Shown here in pieces: positions 43,232 through 52,490 of a stretch of 64,000 nt of DNA. Every line of letters begins with the position of its first letter. Position 1 is the stretch's first letter. A program made the translations under genes and the position numbers. Origin of the DNA: an uncultured Chloroflexota bacterium (lineage in GTDB: Bacteria > Chloroflexota > UBA4733); the NCBI GenBank assembly GCA_937967325.1, contig CALBSQ010000360.1:5841-69840 (forward strand), read 5' to 3'. A model generated the notes under the pieces. That model ran no database searches, was not told where the DNA came from, and was given only the letters and a program-made list of their open reading frames with translations.

Positions 43232-44428
43232 TCACGGCGATGAGAGGTTTCCAATGACAGCCGCGACGGCCTCGGCGGCGGCATCCAGTGCTGCTGGCCG
43301 CATCAGGTCGATCGTGTCCAGTGCCGTATGGATCGGTAAGCGGGAGTAGTCGTCCAGGAAGGCCAGCGCCGGCACGTCGGGCAGATGAAAGGCGGTCCTG
43401 GCCGATGGGTGCTCCGAGCGATCGTGTACGGTCCAGTTCGGGAGCGGCCGGAGGAGGTCCAGTGCCCTTTCCTTCTCTTGCCGCCGCTCGGACGGCCAGC
43501 CCAGGACGTGGACGATGGGCGGCCCCGCGACCGTGCCCACGCAATCCACCTCGATCACGGCTCGCGTCTGGCGCACCGCGACCGGATTGCGACGCACGTA
43601 CTCCACGGCGCCCAGGTTGCCCGCGTGGCGGCCGTATTCCTCCGCCCCATAGGCGACGAAATCGATCCCGAAGCGGCGCCGGCCGGCCGCGCTGAACGCC
43701 TCGCACAGCGCCAGCACCACCGCCGTGCCGGATGCATTGTCCGTCGCGCCGGCGACGCCGGCCGCCGTGTCATAGTGCGCCGCCACGGTGAGGTGCTCCG
43801 GCTCATCGCCGGGGATCCGGCCGATAACCGTGTGCCCAGTCGAGGCGTAGCGCCGTGCCCGAATGCGCAGCCGGACCAGCCTGTCGCCACACTGGCGCAG
43901 CCGCTCGCCGACCGAGGGGGCCACCGCGACCGCCGGCACGCGCAGGAACGGATCGCGGATCAGCTTCGTGGACACGGCGGCAGTCGGGCTGACGACGACC
44001 AGGGCAGCCGGCCGGCGCTCCTCGGCGCTGAGCAGCGTGGGATTCCGGTCAACATTGATCCTGGTCGCGGCTTCGCCAACGAGCACCAGCGCCTTGCCTT
44101 CCAAGTCCGGCTCGAAGTCGAGCTCGCGCCGGTTCGCCACGACTGCCAGCGGCGCTTCGAGGTCGCAGCCCTCGGTGAAGGTCTGTGCGACGGCGTCTAG
44201 CGGCTCGGGACCTGCTTCCCCCAGCAGCGTGAGCTCGGTCGCCTCGTGCTCCCAACTGGGACAGGGGAAGTCCTGGACCTCGGTCTGCGCGCCGCTGCGC
44301 CGAAATACGCCGGCGATGTACCGCACGGCACGCTCGTCACCAGGCGTCCCGCTCAGACGCGGGCCGATCTCCTCGCAGAGCACCCGCAGGTGTGCCCAGA
44401 CCCGCTCATGGTCCAGCAGCATCGGCAT
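43232..44428 (-). CDS. M28 family zinc aminopeptidase
   Basis: 398 residues from the ATG at 44428, preceded by AGGAG; the longer frame lacks family features. M28 motifs: HYDTAAGVAGATDNASGTA (His and Asp ligands), the catalytic glutamates in YGAEEYG, VIEVDCVG (Asp ligand) and the final histidine region HLPDVPALAFLD. A PA-like insert lies in the first half. No signal peptide is visible. It is a single gene, convergent with the ABC-hydrolase operon. Confidence 0.88.
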   Translation of the reverse strand: MPMLLDHERVWAHLRVLCEEIGPRLSGTPGDERAVRYIAGVFRRSGAQTEVQDFPCPSWEHEATELTLLGEAGPEPLDAVAQTFTEGCDLEAPLAVVANRRELDFEPDLEGKALVLVGEAATRINVDRNPTLLSAEERRPAALVVVSPTAAVSTKLIRDPFLRVPAVAVAPSVGERLRQCGDRLVRLRIRARRYASTGHTVIGRIPGDEPEHLTVAAHYDTAAGVAGATDNASGTAVVLALCEAFSAAGRRRFGIDFVAYGAEEYGRHAGNLGAVEYVRRNPVAVRQTRAVIEVDCVGTVAGPPIVHVLGWPSERRQEKERALDLLRPLPNWTVHDRSEHPSARTAFHLPDVPALAFLDDYSRLPIHTALDTIDLMRPAALDAAAEAVAAVIGNLSSP

Positions 44429-44634
44429 GTTGATCGTCTCCTTGCCTGGCAACGGCCCTGATGGCACGTACTGAGCGCGACACGAAGTCTGCGGGACAGC
44501 GTGTAGGAGATGGTAGCCTGAATGCGGCCGAGTGCAAGAGCCCGCGCTCCTCAAACAACGGGATTGCCGGACCGTAGCAGGTCAACGAGTGTACACTAGG
44601 GAAGAACCATACGCTGACGTACGGAGCCACAACA

Positions 44635-45045
44635 ATGGCCGCGACACCCCGCATCAACCTGGACTTGCCTCCCGATCTCTACACGCGCATCCAGGATGCG
44701 GCAGTGCGTAGCGGCCGACCTGTCGAGGCGGTGCTGGTCGCGAGCTTGGACCTGCTCTTCGGGGCGCCTTCCGTCGATTGGGACCAACGTACGGCGACAA
44801 TCGATGCCCTCTCTGATGCCGAGTTGTGGGCGTTGGTGTATCGGCGGATAGCCTGGGCCGACAGCGCTCGGCTGCGGGAGTTGACGGCGCGCGGCAAACA
44901 GGATTCGCTCACAGAGGATGAGCAGACCGAGTTGGCGGCACTGATCGCCGGCGTGGATCGCCACACCCTGCTCCGCTCGCGGGCCTTGCTCATCCTCCAG
45001 GCGCGCGGGTACAACGTTCGGGATCAGTTCCGTCTCGGGGCGTAG
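44635..45045 (+). CDS. Ribbon-helix-helix-like N-terminal protein of unknown function
   Basis: 136 residues. The first 45 (INLDLPPDLYTRIQDAAVRS and the following helix) look like a ribbon-helix-helix DNA-binding segment. The remainder is helical, with EDEQTELAALIAGVDRHTLL. Similar two-part proteins in Chloroflexota lie beside nuclease-like genes and may be antitoxins or regulators. No partner gene is visible here; the stretch after the stop has only a short, unconvincing frame. Confidence 0.6.
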   Translation: MAATPRINLDLPPDLYTRIQDAAVRSGRPVEAVLVASLDLLFGAPSVDWDQRTATIDALSDAELWALVYRRIAWADSARLRELTARGKQDSLTEDEQTELAALIAGVDRHTLLRSRALLILQARGYNVRDQFRLGA

Positions 45046-45265
45046 GTGGCCTACATCGAAGCGCGGCGACTCTGGGTTCAAGCGGGATGGCACCCTCCGC
45101 CCGGCTAACCATTGGCACAGCCCGCAGCCGATCTTTGGGCGTGCAGCGGTAGACCGCTCAGCTCCGTCGTCGGCCAAGCGCCGCTGTGGGACCACCGGCT
45201 CGGTGGGCCCCGACGCTGCCACCGCCGCGTACCGCCTCCCTATTACCGATGTTGTAGGACGTCTT
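45046..45265. other. Intergenic stretch with no recognisable gene
   Basis: No supported coding frame, hairpin or repeat was seen between the RHH-like gene and the promoter at 45266. A 20-codon frame starting at 45046 has no support. Confidence 0.4.
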
Positions 45266-45294
45266 TTGACAACCTGTACCGGCGACCATATGAT
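45266..45294 (+). promoter_or_regulatory. Near-consensus housekeeping sigma promoter for the solute-binding gene
   Basis: TTGACA at 45266-45271, a spacer of exactly 17 bp, then TATGAT at 45289-45294. This is the best -35/-10 match I noticed in the window. It lies about 115 bp upstream of the solute-binding protein start at 45411 and in the right orientation. Confidence 0.6.
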
Positions 45295-45410
45295 CCGAGA
45301 CGGACGAGCGTGGAGGCAAGCGGAGGCCTCGCCGTGGCCGTTATCGCTTCGGCCGACGCTGGTGGTCCGGCCGCTTGCCCACGGCGGGGATCCAGGAAAG
45401 GGCGGTGTCC

Positions 45411-46901
45411 ATGTACGCTGTCCGGCTTTCCCGGCGCGGTTGTTTGAGACTGCTCGCGTCCAGTTCAGTCGGCGGTCTGCTGGCGGCCTGCGGTGGATCG
45501 GCCACGGCAACAACAGGTACGACAGCGGCGAGTGTCGCGTCGAGCGCGGCAGCTTCGAGCACGGCGCCAGCATCCAGCACCGCTGCCACGAGCGCGGCGC
45601 AGACCCTCACATCCACGTCTCCCGCGACAGCCGTGGCGAGCAGCGCGGCGTCGGCGCTCACTTCGTCCTCGACCGGCGGCGCCGGGAAGCAGGTGATGCT
45701 CACCTATGTATCGCCGGATGATCCGGGCAGACACGAGGTGGAGCAGGCCATGTTCGCCGATTTCACGAAGGCCAACCCCGGTATCGCGGTCCAGGTGCAG
45801 CTCGGCGGCCCCAGTTGGAGTTCGGAGCAAGAGAAACTGACGGCGAGTATCGCCGGGGGTGAGTCCCCCAACTGCTATGAGATCGGATGGGGGGCCTGGT
45901 ACGCCTTCCAGAACGCGCTCCTGGACCTGACCACCTATATGTCGCGGGACAAAGTCGCACCGGCGGACGTCTTCCAGGCGGTTGCCCTCGACTACTACAC
46001 CCAGAACGGCAAGCTGTGGGCGCTGCCGGTAGTCGGCGTCTCCGTCGACGCCATGGCCTACAATCAGGATCTGCTGGAGGGGGCCGGACTGCCCGTTCCC
46101 CCGACGGACCCGAACGACGCCACATGGACGATGGACCGTTTTCTGGCCTACGTCCAGAAGCTGACCAAGGCGGACCAACTGCAATTTGGCTTTGGCGGCC
46201 AGACCGGCGGCGGCGATGTCTCCGGCGGCGGCATGAGCCGCTCCAGCTACTATGGTCAGCAGCCCTGGGACGATCAAGCTAAGAAGGCGCAATATGACCA
46301 GCCGAAGGCGCTGCAAGGCCAGCAGTTCTTCAAGGATCTGGGCGACAAGTACCGAGTGCAGCCGACCGCCGCTCAGAAGACGGCCATCGGCGCCAAGGGC
46401 GATGTCTTCACCAGCGGCAAGATTGGTCTGCAAGTCGTCTACGGCTACATCCCCAAGCTGAACTTCTGCTGGGGCATCGCGGCGTTGCCGCACGAAGGCG
46501 GCGAGAACATGTCCGGTCGCCAGAACGCCGCGGCGCTGCAGATGCTCCAGACGAAGCAGGCCGACCAGACCTGGACGCTGTTCCGGTGGCTGATGCAGCC
46601 GGAGAACGCCGCGCGGTACCCCTTGAGCGCCAAGTACGCCGTGTCGCCCGTCAAGGGCGCATCCGCTCAGGCGATGGCGGCGTTCACGAGCCAGGTTGGC
46701 GTCGATCCGATCGCCTATGCCAACATGGCGCAGCACGCCCACTTTGAGTCGAACGGCATGTACCGCTATTCAGGCTGGACCAAGTGTAATGCCTGGTTTG
46801 CGAAGAACTTCCCCTTGTTCATCAGCGGGCAACTCAGCGCGTCCGATTACGGCAAGGCGGCGACCGACTATATCAACGCGAACCTGATCCAGGTATCCTG
46901 A
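45411..46901 (+). CDS. Extracellular solute-binding protein family 1, lipoprotein
   Basis: About 496 residues from the ATG at 45411. Signal with LSRRGCLRLLASS and lipobox LAAC (C27), then a long Ala/Ser/Thr linker of over 50 residues. The mature part has MLTYVSPDDPGRHEVEQAMF, GGESPNCYEIGWGAWYAF and NGKLWALPVVGVSVDA, typical of sugar-binding ABC components. No permease gene follows. The next genes, a dehydrogenase and an M55 peptidase, lie about 140 bp downstream on the same strand. A strong promoter precedes it. Confidence 0.88.
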   Translation: MYAVRLSRRGCLRLLASSSVGGLLAACGGSATATTGTTAASVASSAAASSTAPASSTAATSAAQTLTSTSPATAVASSAASALTSSSTGGAGKQVMLTYVSPDDPGRHEVEQAMFADFTKANPGIAVQVQLGGPSWSSEQEKLTASIAGGESPNCYEIGWGAWYAFQNALLDLTTYMSRDKVAPADVFQAVALDYYTQNGKLWALPVVGVSVDAMAYNQDLLEGAGLPVPPTDPNDATWTMDRFLAYVQKLTKADQLQFGFGGQTGGGDVSGGGMSRSSYYGQQPWDDQAKKAQYDQPKALQGQQFFKDLGDKYRVQPTAAQKTAIGAKGDVFTSGKIGLQVVYGYIPKLNFCWGIAALPHEGGENMSGRQNAAALQMLQTKQADQTWTLFRWLMQPENAARYPLSAKYAVSPVKGASAQAMAAFTSQVGVDPIAYANMAQHAHFESNGMYRYSGWTKCNAWFAKNFPLFISGQLSASDYGKAATDYINANLIQVS

Positions 46902-47043
46902 CGTTGGCGTCCCGCCCGACGTTAGGACGACAGCGCGGCCAGATAGGACAGTCTTGGCGCATCGTGTTGGGTTTGGACAACAGAGTCGTTCGCAAAATTG
47001 CCATGATGGTCCGGACACACCCACATGACGGAAGGAGGGAACA

Positions 47044-48057
47044 GTGAACGCACGCCGGATCGCGTTTACCGGTACGCGCCAGGCCGAGTGGCAGAACTTC
47101 GAGCTCCCTGAGCAACCGGGGCCCCACGAGGTCCTGGTCAAGACGCTTTGGAGCGCGGTCAGCATCGGCACCGAGACGGCGATCTATGCCGGCGCCCGCT
47201 ACCCCAGATACCCCTATCTGGCCGGCTACGCGGCCACCGCGACGGTGCTCGCGGTCGGCAGCGAGGTGCAGGGCCTCGTTCCCGGCCAGGTTGTCGCCTG
47301 CGCGGGGAAACACGCCACCCACGACCTCTGGGACATTCGGCAGCACCCGGTGGTCGTCCTGCCGGAGGGCGTCGCCGCGGACCAGGCCGCCCTGACCAGG
47401 ATCGCGACGATCAGCATTAATGGCGTGCGGCTGCCGCGCATCTCCCTCGGCGAGAGCATCGCGGTCCTCGGCGCCGGGCTCATCGGCCAGTTTGCCGCGC
47501 AGTTAGGCCAGCTTTCCGGGGGCTGGCCGGTCGCGCTCGTCGACCGGCTGCCAAACCGGCTGGAGATCGCCAAGGCCTGCGGAATAGCGCTCCTGCTCGA
47601 CGTCTCGAATCGGGACCTGGTGCCGGCCGGACGGGATGCCACCGGGGGCCGCGGCTTCGACGTCGTCGTGGAAGCAACCGGCGCGGCCCCGGTGGTCGCG
47701 CAGGCGCTCGAGCTGGCGGCGCGCTATGGACGGGTCGTCCTCCTTGGAAGTCCCCGCGGACGCGTCGAGATCGATCCCTATGCGAACATCCATGCTCCCG
47801 GGGTCACCGTCATCGGCGCGCACGCCGCGACCACGCCCGGTGCCGAGACGGTCGCCAGCCGGTGGACAATCCGAGCGAATTTCGAGCTCGTCCTGGACCT
47901 GCTGGCGAACGGCAAGCTGACCGTTGGTCCGCTGATCAGCCATCGCCTGCCGGCGGCCGACGCGGTCGGCGTGTATGAGGCCATCGTCACTCATCCCGAG
48001 GAGTACCTTGGCGTGCTCTTCGATTGGCGCGACGCGGAACTGGAGGCAGCTCGGTGA
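47044..48057 (+). CDS. Zinc-binding dehydrogenase-like protein (medium-chain family)
   Basis: 337 residues, GTG start with GAAGGAGGG upstream. The nucleotide loop is VLGAGLIGQFAAQLG, followed by VALVDRLPNRLEIA, which suggests NAD(H). The N-terminal domain has SIGTETAIYAGARYP and LAGYAATATVLAVG, but the usual structural-zinc cysteine cluster is absent. This resembles sorbitol or threonine dehydrogenase relatives that lack structural zinc. It is coupled to the M55 peptidase by a GTGA overlap. Confidence 0.85.
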   Translation: MNARRIAFTGTRQAEWQNFELPEQPGPHEVLVKTLWSAVSIGTETAIYAGARYPRYPYLAGYAATATVLAVGSEVQGLVPGQVVACAGKHATHDLWDIRQHPVVVLPEGVAADQAALTRIATISINGVRLPRISLGESIAVLGAGLIGQFAAQLGQLSGGWPVALVDRLPNRLEIAKACGIALLLDVSNRDLVPAGRDATGGRGFDVVVEATGAAPVVAQALELAARYGRVVLLGSPRGRVEIDPYANIHAPGVTVIGAHAATTPGAETVASRWTIRANFELVLDLLANGKLTVGPLISHRLPAADAVGVYEAIVTHPEEYLGVLFDWRDAELEAAR

Positions 48058-48905
48058 AAGTGTTCATGCACTGGGATATGGAGGGCGTGAGCGGCCTGTT
48101 CACGCGCGAGCAGGTGTGGTTCTGGGAGCCCGGGGTGCGGGAGCACGTCGCCGCCGAAGGACGCCGGCTCCTGATGGCGGATGTCGAGTCGGCCTGTGCG
48201 GCGGCGCTGGGCGCGGGGGTCGACGAGGTGATCGTGTGTGACACGCATCACGGCGGAGGCAATCTCGACATCGAGAAGATGCCGTCCGATCCGCGGATCA
48301 CCTATCTCGGCCGGAGCGTCGGGTATCAGGATGGCAAGCGCCGCTGGATGCCGGGACTCGATCACAGCGTCGATGCGCTGATGCTGCCGGGTCACCACGC
48401 CAAGGCGGGGACGGCCGGCGCCTTCCTGCCGCACGCCTGGTCGCTCGACTGGGCCGACTTCCAGATCAACGGGCAGAGCGTCGGCGAGCTGGGGATCGAG
48501 GCCTGCTTCGCTGGGCACTGGGACATCCCGCTCATCCTGATGCAGGGAGACGAGGCAGGGTGCGCCGAGGCCCAAGAGCAGTTTCCTGGCGTCGTCACCG
48601 CCTGCGTCAAGCGCGCGCTCTCGCACGATCTCTGCACAGGGCTCGACGCCGAGTCGGCGTGCCGGCTCACCGCGGACAAGATCAGAGAGGCGATCGAGAA
48701 GGCACGCACGGCAAAGCCGCCGCCGTTCAAGCCGACCCTGCCGATGACGATCACGATTCGGATGGCCAGCGTCGAGGCGGCGGACAAGGCCGCCGCCAGA
48801 GTCAGCGTGCGTCGAATCGACGACTACACCGTGGAAGGCCGCGTTGACCAGCAGTGTGACGTGGTCAAATGGATCAATGGCACCGGCCTCGACATGCCGA
48901 CGTGA
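48054..48905 (+). CDS. M55 family metallopeptidase (D-aminopeptidase DppA-like)
   Basis: 283 residues from the GTG at 48054, which overlaps the preceding stop (GTGA). M55 signatures: FMHWDMEGVSGL (D and E zinc ligands), VCDTHHGGGN and MLPGHHAKAGT with histidine ligands, and an acidic LMQGDEAG. The founding member, DppA of Bacillus, is a decameric D-aminopeptidase. Together with the D-glutamate genes at 13.5-15.7 kb it could contribute to recovery of D-amino-acid peptides, but the loci are 32 kb apart. Confidence 0.9.
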   Translation: MKVFMHWDMEGVSGLFTREQVWFWEPGVREHVAAEGRRLLMADVESACAAALGAGVDEVIVCDTHHGGGNLDIEKMPSDPRITYLGRSVGYQDGKRRWMPGLDHSVDALMLPGHHAKAGTAGAFLPHAWSLDWADFQINGQSVGELGIEACFAGHWDIPLILMQGDEAGCAEAQEQFPGVVTACVKRALSHDLCTGLDAESACRLTADKIREAIEKARTAKPPPFKPTLPMTITIRMASVEAADKAAARVSVRRIDDYTVEGRVDQQCDVVKWINGTGLDMPT

Positions 48906-49086
48906 CGTCACTGATTCGACAGAGTGGGCGTTATGCGCACTTGCAGCGGTTCACGCCGCCGGAGGGTACCGGACACAGTACATTCGACAACGGATGTCCG
49001 GCATCCTCCCCTGAGGTCGCGTCGTGACAAGGTGATCAATGGCCGGTGCGGCACTGCTGAGTTGTGGTCCGCTTGCTGGGCGCACG

Positions 49087-49890
49087 TTAGCGCAGGTCCC
49101 GGCGGGCGAAGACGGCGGCGCCCAGCACGAACAGCGCGAGGCTCACCGCGAGCGGGAGTAGCCACGACTCCCAGGTGAGCCCGTGCCGCAGCGGCGCACT
49201 TCCCAACGCCCAATGCCAGGGGGACGCCGCGCGGATTGGCCGCAGCCCGGGCGCCTGGGCGGCGAGGCCTTCAATGACGTAGCCGGCCACCGCCAGGGTG
49301 GCGGACACGGCGAGTGCCAGCGACCGGCGCCCCGTGGATGCGCCCACACAGAAGGCGACGGCGGCGAAGGTCAATGCCAGCAGGGCGCTGGCCACCGTGG
49401 CGGCGACCACTCGGTCCCCCGCGAGTCCCTTGTCGAGGCCGACGACCGGGTCCAGCAGGACCAGCGTAGCCGCCGACACCGCCGTCAGCACGGCGAGCAG
49501 CGCCACCAGCGCCCCCGCTCGCTCGGCGGCGACCCGGCCGCGGCTCACCGGGTTGGCGAGCAGCAACTCCAGCGTGCCCCCCGCCTCGTCCCCGGCGATT
49601 GACCACGCCGCCAGCCCGATGGCGAACACCAGGAAGAGGGCGGGCAGGATGTTGGCGAAGTACTGGCTGTTGAGATAGCCCACCGGCGAGGTGAGGCCGC
49701 TGCCGGGGTCCAGGCCGAGCGCGGCCTGGACCCCGGGAGGCAACCCGGCGAAGGTCTGGTCGAGGGCACGGTTGCCGCGCACGGTGGGATAGGCCACGGC
49801 CAGGAGGGCGGCGAAGCCGATCAACCCTAGACTCCACCAGAGCGTGCCCAGTCGCCGCCGCCGGATCACCTGCCGAAGTACCGCCAGCAT
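49087..49890 (-). CDS. ABC-2 type transporter permease
   Basis: About 267 residues from the ATG at 49890, with GGAGG upstream and one base between it and the stop of the ATPase gene; the longer frame is an artefact. Six hydrophobic segments; AAWSIAGDEAGGTLELLLANPVS is typical of ABC-2 permeases. With the preceding ATPase it forms a drug- or lipid-type exporter. Confidence 0.88.
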   Translation of the reverse strand: MLAVLRQVIRRRRLGTLWWSLGLIGFAALLAVAYPTVRGNRALDQTFAGLPPGVQAALGLDPGSGLTSPVGYLNSQYFANILPALFLVFAIGLAAWSIAGDEAGGTLELLLANPVSRGRVAAERAGALVALLAVLTAVSAATLVLLDPVVGLDKGLAGDRVVAATVASALLALTFAAVAFCVGASTGRRSLALAVSATLAVAGYVIEGLAAQAPGLRPIRAASPWHWALGSAPLRHGLTWESWLLPLAVSLALFVLGAAVFARRDLR

Positions 49891-49891
49891 C

Positions 49892-50833
49892 TCAGCCCGC
49901 CTCCTTGCCTGGTCCATACAGCGCCGCGAAGAGCTCCTCCAGGTCGTCGCCCGCGCTCCGCACGCGCAGGAGGCCCGGCCCGCGCAGCGCGGCCTCCATG
50001 GCCGGGCCGACCGCGCCGTCGACGGCGATGGTGGCCGTGATGTCCCGCGCCTCTGCCTCGACCACGCCCGGCGCCCCGGCGAAGAGGGCGGGCGAGACGG
50101 GGCCGGCAAAGCGCAACTCCAGCCGGTGGCGAGCGCGGTCCAGCAGCTCATCCACCGTCGCCATCGCCACCAGATGTCCGGCGCGGATGATAGCGATCCG
50201 CGCCGCGACCCGCTCCACCTCTGGGAGCACGTGCGAGGAGAACAGCACGGCGACGTCGCGCTCGGCTGCTTCGCGGACCAGCTCCAGGAACTCGCGCTGG
50301 ATCAGCGGGTCGAGGCCGGTGCTGGGCTCGTCGAGGATCAACACGTCGGGGTCGTGCTGGAAGGCCTGCACCAGCCCGATTTTCTGCCGATTGCCCTTGG
50401 AGAGCTGACCGAAGGGACGGCTGGGGTCGAGGTCCAATCTCCTCACCAGCTCACCGACCCGTCGCCGATTCACGCCCCCGCGCAATGCCCCGAACCAGGA
50501 GAACAGCTCGTCGCCGGTCATGGCCGGGTCGATCCGGAAGTCCCCCGGCAGGTAGCCAATGCGCCTCCGGAGGTGGGAGTCCCCGCTGGGGAGGTCGCCC
50601 AGGATGCTCGCGCTTCCCGAGCTGGGCCGCAAGAACCCGAGCAGCAGCCGGATCGTCGTCGTCTTGCCGGCCCCGTTGGGTCCGAGGAAACCGACCACCT
50701 CGCCGGGGCGGACCTCGAGACTCAGTTCGGAGACGGCAGTCAGCCGGCCGAACCGCTTGGTCAGCCCGTCCGTCGCGATGGCCGGGGCTGTCGCGGGAGG
50801 CGCCGGCCGATCCCGCTCCCGGCTAGTGTCCAT
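49892..50833 (-). CDS. ABC transporter ATP-binding protein
   Basis: 313 residues of the DrrA/CcmA type. Walker A is GPNGAGKTT, the Q-loop region IGYLPGDF, the signature LSKGNRQK in place of LSGGQ, Walker B VLILDEPSTGLD, and the H-loop follows in LFSSHVLPE. The C-terminal extension of about 90 residues is typical of exporters. It is preceded by a MarR gene about 100 bp upstream and followed by the permease, giving a likely MarR-controlled efflux operon. Confidence 0.92.
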   Translation of the reverse strand: MDTSRERDRPAPPATAPAIATDGLTKRFGRLTAVSELSLEVRPGEVVGFLGPNGAGKTTTIRLLLGFLRPSSGSASILGDLPSGDSHLRRRIGYLPGDFRIDPAMTGDELFSWFGALRGGVNRRRVGELVRRLDLDPSRPFGQLSKGNRQKIGLVQAFQHDPDVLILDEPSTGLDPLIQREFLELVREAAERDVAVLFSSHVLPEVERVAARIAIIRAGHLVAMATVDELLDRARHRLELRFAGPVSPALFAGAPGVVEAEARDITATIAVDGAVGPAMEAALRGPGLLRVRSAGDDLEELFAALYGPGKEAG

Positions 50834-50933
50834 TGTCCTCGTCCCCTTTCTTGGAGCAGAGTCCCAGCGATCACGATGGGCGCCAGCCCGCCGATATTGC
50901 CGCTACCAAGGGAGCGGCAGATATTTAGCCGCA

Positions 50934-51446
50934 TCACGGTCGCCCATGGCGCTCCCCATCCGTGGCTCCGGCGAGCAGTCCCTGGTAAATCGTGAGGTAG
51001 CCGTCAAGTTGCTGTTGCAGGCGCGTGGCCGCACGGACGACCTGGGGCGGCGTCATGTGGCGACCGATGGCGCCGAGCGAGACAGCGAAGCGCTCCCGTC
51101 CGGCGGGCGTCAGGGTAAGCATGACCCATCGGCCCTGGCGTTCCCGCTGGAGCAGACCATGAGCTTCCAGGCGACGTACGACATCGGCGACGGTGTTCTT
51201 GTCTGTCGCCAGATGTTCCTGCAAGGTGGTGGCCGTTACCTCTTCGCCCAGGGCCTCACCGTAGGCGACACAGAGCAAGGTGTGCTGCTGCGGCTCCGTG
51301 AGCCCGGCCTCCTGGCTGGCCTGCTCCAATGTCTGGACGAGCTGGCGGATTGTTGCCCGAACGTCGACCAGCACCTCCAGGCCGGCAACACCGAGGGCGC
51401 GCTCCATGACCGTCTCCACGCGTGCGGCGTCGTCAGTACGATACAC
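50934..51446 (-). CDS. MarR family transcriptional regulator
   Basis: 170 residues, GTG start at 51446. The winged helix covers about residues 70-125 (TATTLQEHLATDKNTVADVV and LEAHGLLQRERQGRWVMLTL), with dimerisation helices on either side. It heads the ABC exporter operon and is likely its repressor, responding to an exported compound. A perfect inverted repeat overlaps its start codon. Confidence 0.88.
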   Translation of the reverse strand: MYRTDDAARVETVMERALGVAGLEVLVDVRATIRQLVQTLEQASQEAGLTEPQQHTLLCVAYGEALGEEVTATTLQEHLATDKNTVADVVRRLEAHGLLQRERQGRWVMLTLTPAGRERFAVSLGAIGRHMTPPQVVRAATRLQQQLDGYLTIYQGLLAGATDGERHGRP

Positions 51447-51457
51447 GTACTATTCTA
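51435..51457 (-). promoter_or_regulatory. Candidate MarR operator and -10 box
   Basis: AGTACG and CGTACT arms (51435-51440 and 51446-51451) form a perfect inverted repeat with a 5-bp centre. It overlaps the GTG start of the marR gene. On the minus strand TAGAAT (51457-51452) lies just upstream and could be a -10 box, so the transcript would be nearly leaderless and the operator would block initiation. No clear -35 box was found. Confidence 0.4.
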
Positions 51458-51489
51458 CCGCGCACTTCGGTGTGTGCTTGTAAGGAGAG

Positions 51490-51660
51490 GTGGAGATAGA
51501 TGCGCTTCGCCAGCCGTCTGACCCTGAGGCGGCGGTATTTGTGGTGGGGTCACCAGAAAGCCTGGAGGCGCCGCGCCTCCAGGCATCAACCGGCGAGACG
51601 TTTCGCGTGCTTCGAGCCACCGGAGATCATTCGCCGTTTGCAATAGCAACCGGGCTTCAT
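51490..51660 (+). pseudogene. Truncated paralogue of the small unknown protein at 54138-54575
   Basis: A GTG-initiated frame whose first 55 or so codons align with the protein at 54138: shared residues include RQP.DPE, SPES.EA.RL, and FR.LRATGD. Most nucleotide differences in the shared part fall in third positions, which indicates that both copies were coding when they diverged. The similarity ends near 51645; beyond it the frame runs antisense to the Uma2 gene and is not supported. Confidence 0.45.
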
Positions 51661-51693
51661 ATCGGACCCGGTATAGCGGCCGGCCCTCGAACG

Positions 51694-52269
51694 TCAGTGT
51701 GCCTCCTGCTCGGTCGCCAGCTCGTCCAGCAGGTCGCGCAGCCGCAGGGAAAAGCCCGGGAGCACGGGGTCCCCCCCGAGCGCCTCTTCGGGACCCACCA
51801 TCCTGCCGCCATCAGGGCGGTGCATGGCGGTGATGCCGCTCGCCGGATCCACGTACCAGAGCAGTCGCACGCCGGCTCGAAGCCAGTCGTGGACCTTGGC
51901 CTGCACCTGGTCGGCGCGGTCGGTCGGCGAGAGCACCTCGATCACGAAGTCCGGCGCTACGTCAGCCGCGGCCGCGTCGAGGTCCTCCGGCAGGCGACCG
52001 TGGGCGAAGAAGGCGATGTCGCCGCCGCGGGCGTGATACGCGCTGCCCAGGATGCGGATGAGCGCGTCCGTGGTTATCACCGTCCCCAGGCGGCGCTGGC
52101 GGACGAAGGCGGTGATGATCGTCGCCAGCAGATTGGCGATTGCACCGTGTCGAAGCGTTGTCAGGTCCCACTCCACCATCTGCCCGTCGACAATCTCCCG
52201 CAGCCTCCCGTCGTCGGGGAATCCCGCCAGATCATCGACGCGATAGCGTCGCTGCGTCGCCACGACCAT
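51694..52269 (-). CDS. Uma2 family endonuclease (DUF820)
   Basis: 191 residues. The N-terminus has YRVDDLAGFPDDGRLREIVD. The nuclease core shows HARGGDIAFFAHGRLPEDLD and APDFVIEVLSPTDRADQVQA, the expected Asp and Glu-containing strands, followed by a lysine helix (VQAKVHDWLRAG). A second Uma2 gene is at 15784. No partner gene suggests a specific role. Confidence 0.9.
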   Translation of the reverse strand: MVVATQRRYRVDDLAGFPDDGRLREIVDGQMVEWDLTTLRHGAIANLLATIITAFVRQRRLGTVITTDALIRILGSAYHARGGDIAFFAHGRLPEDLDAAAADVAPDFVIEVLSPTDRADQVQAKVHDWLRAGVRLLWYVDPASGITAMHRPDGGRMVGPEEALGGDPVLPGFSLRLRDLLDELATEQEAH

Positions 52270-52490
52270 CAGCTCGCCTCCTTCACCCGCGGGCGCGTTG
52301 CTCGGCCCCTCGCACCATCAGTGTACAACCCGCTGCCCAAGGCTCGTGCCACAATGACGCCTGCTGTTGTCCCGCCCCGGGCGGGGAAAACCCCATCGGG
52401 ACTTCACCATACTCCTGCTGTATCATGTTTGGTAGTGGCGCTGTAGGCCCTGGAATGCAGCACCCTCGCACCTGAAGGTCGACCGAAGCC

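Noticed and set aside
45046..45110. A 20-codon frame after the RHH-like gene as a nuclease remnant
   Set aside because: Too short, with no motif that would support a partner gene.
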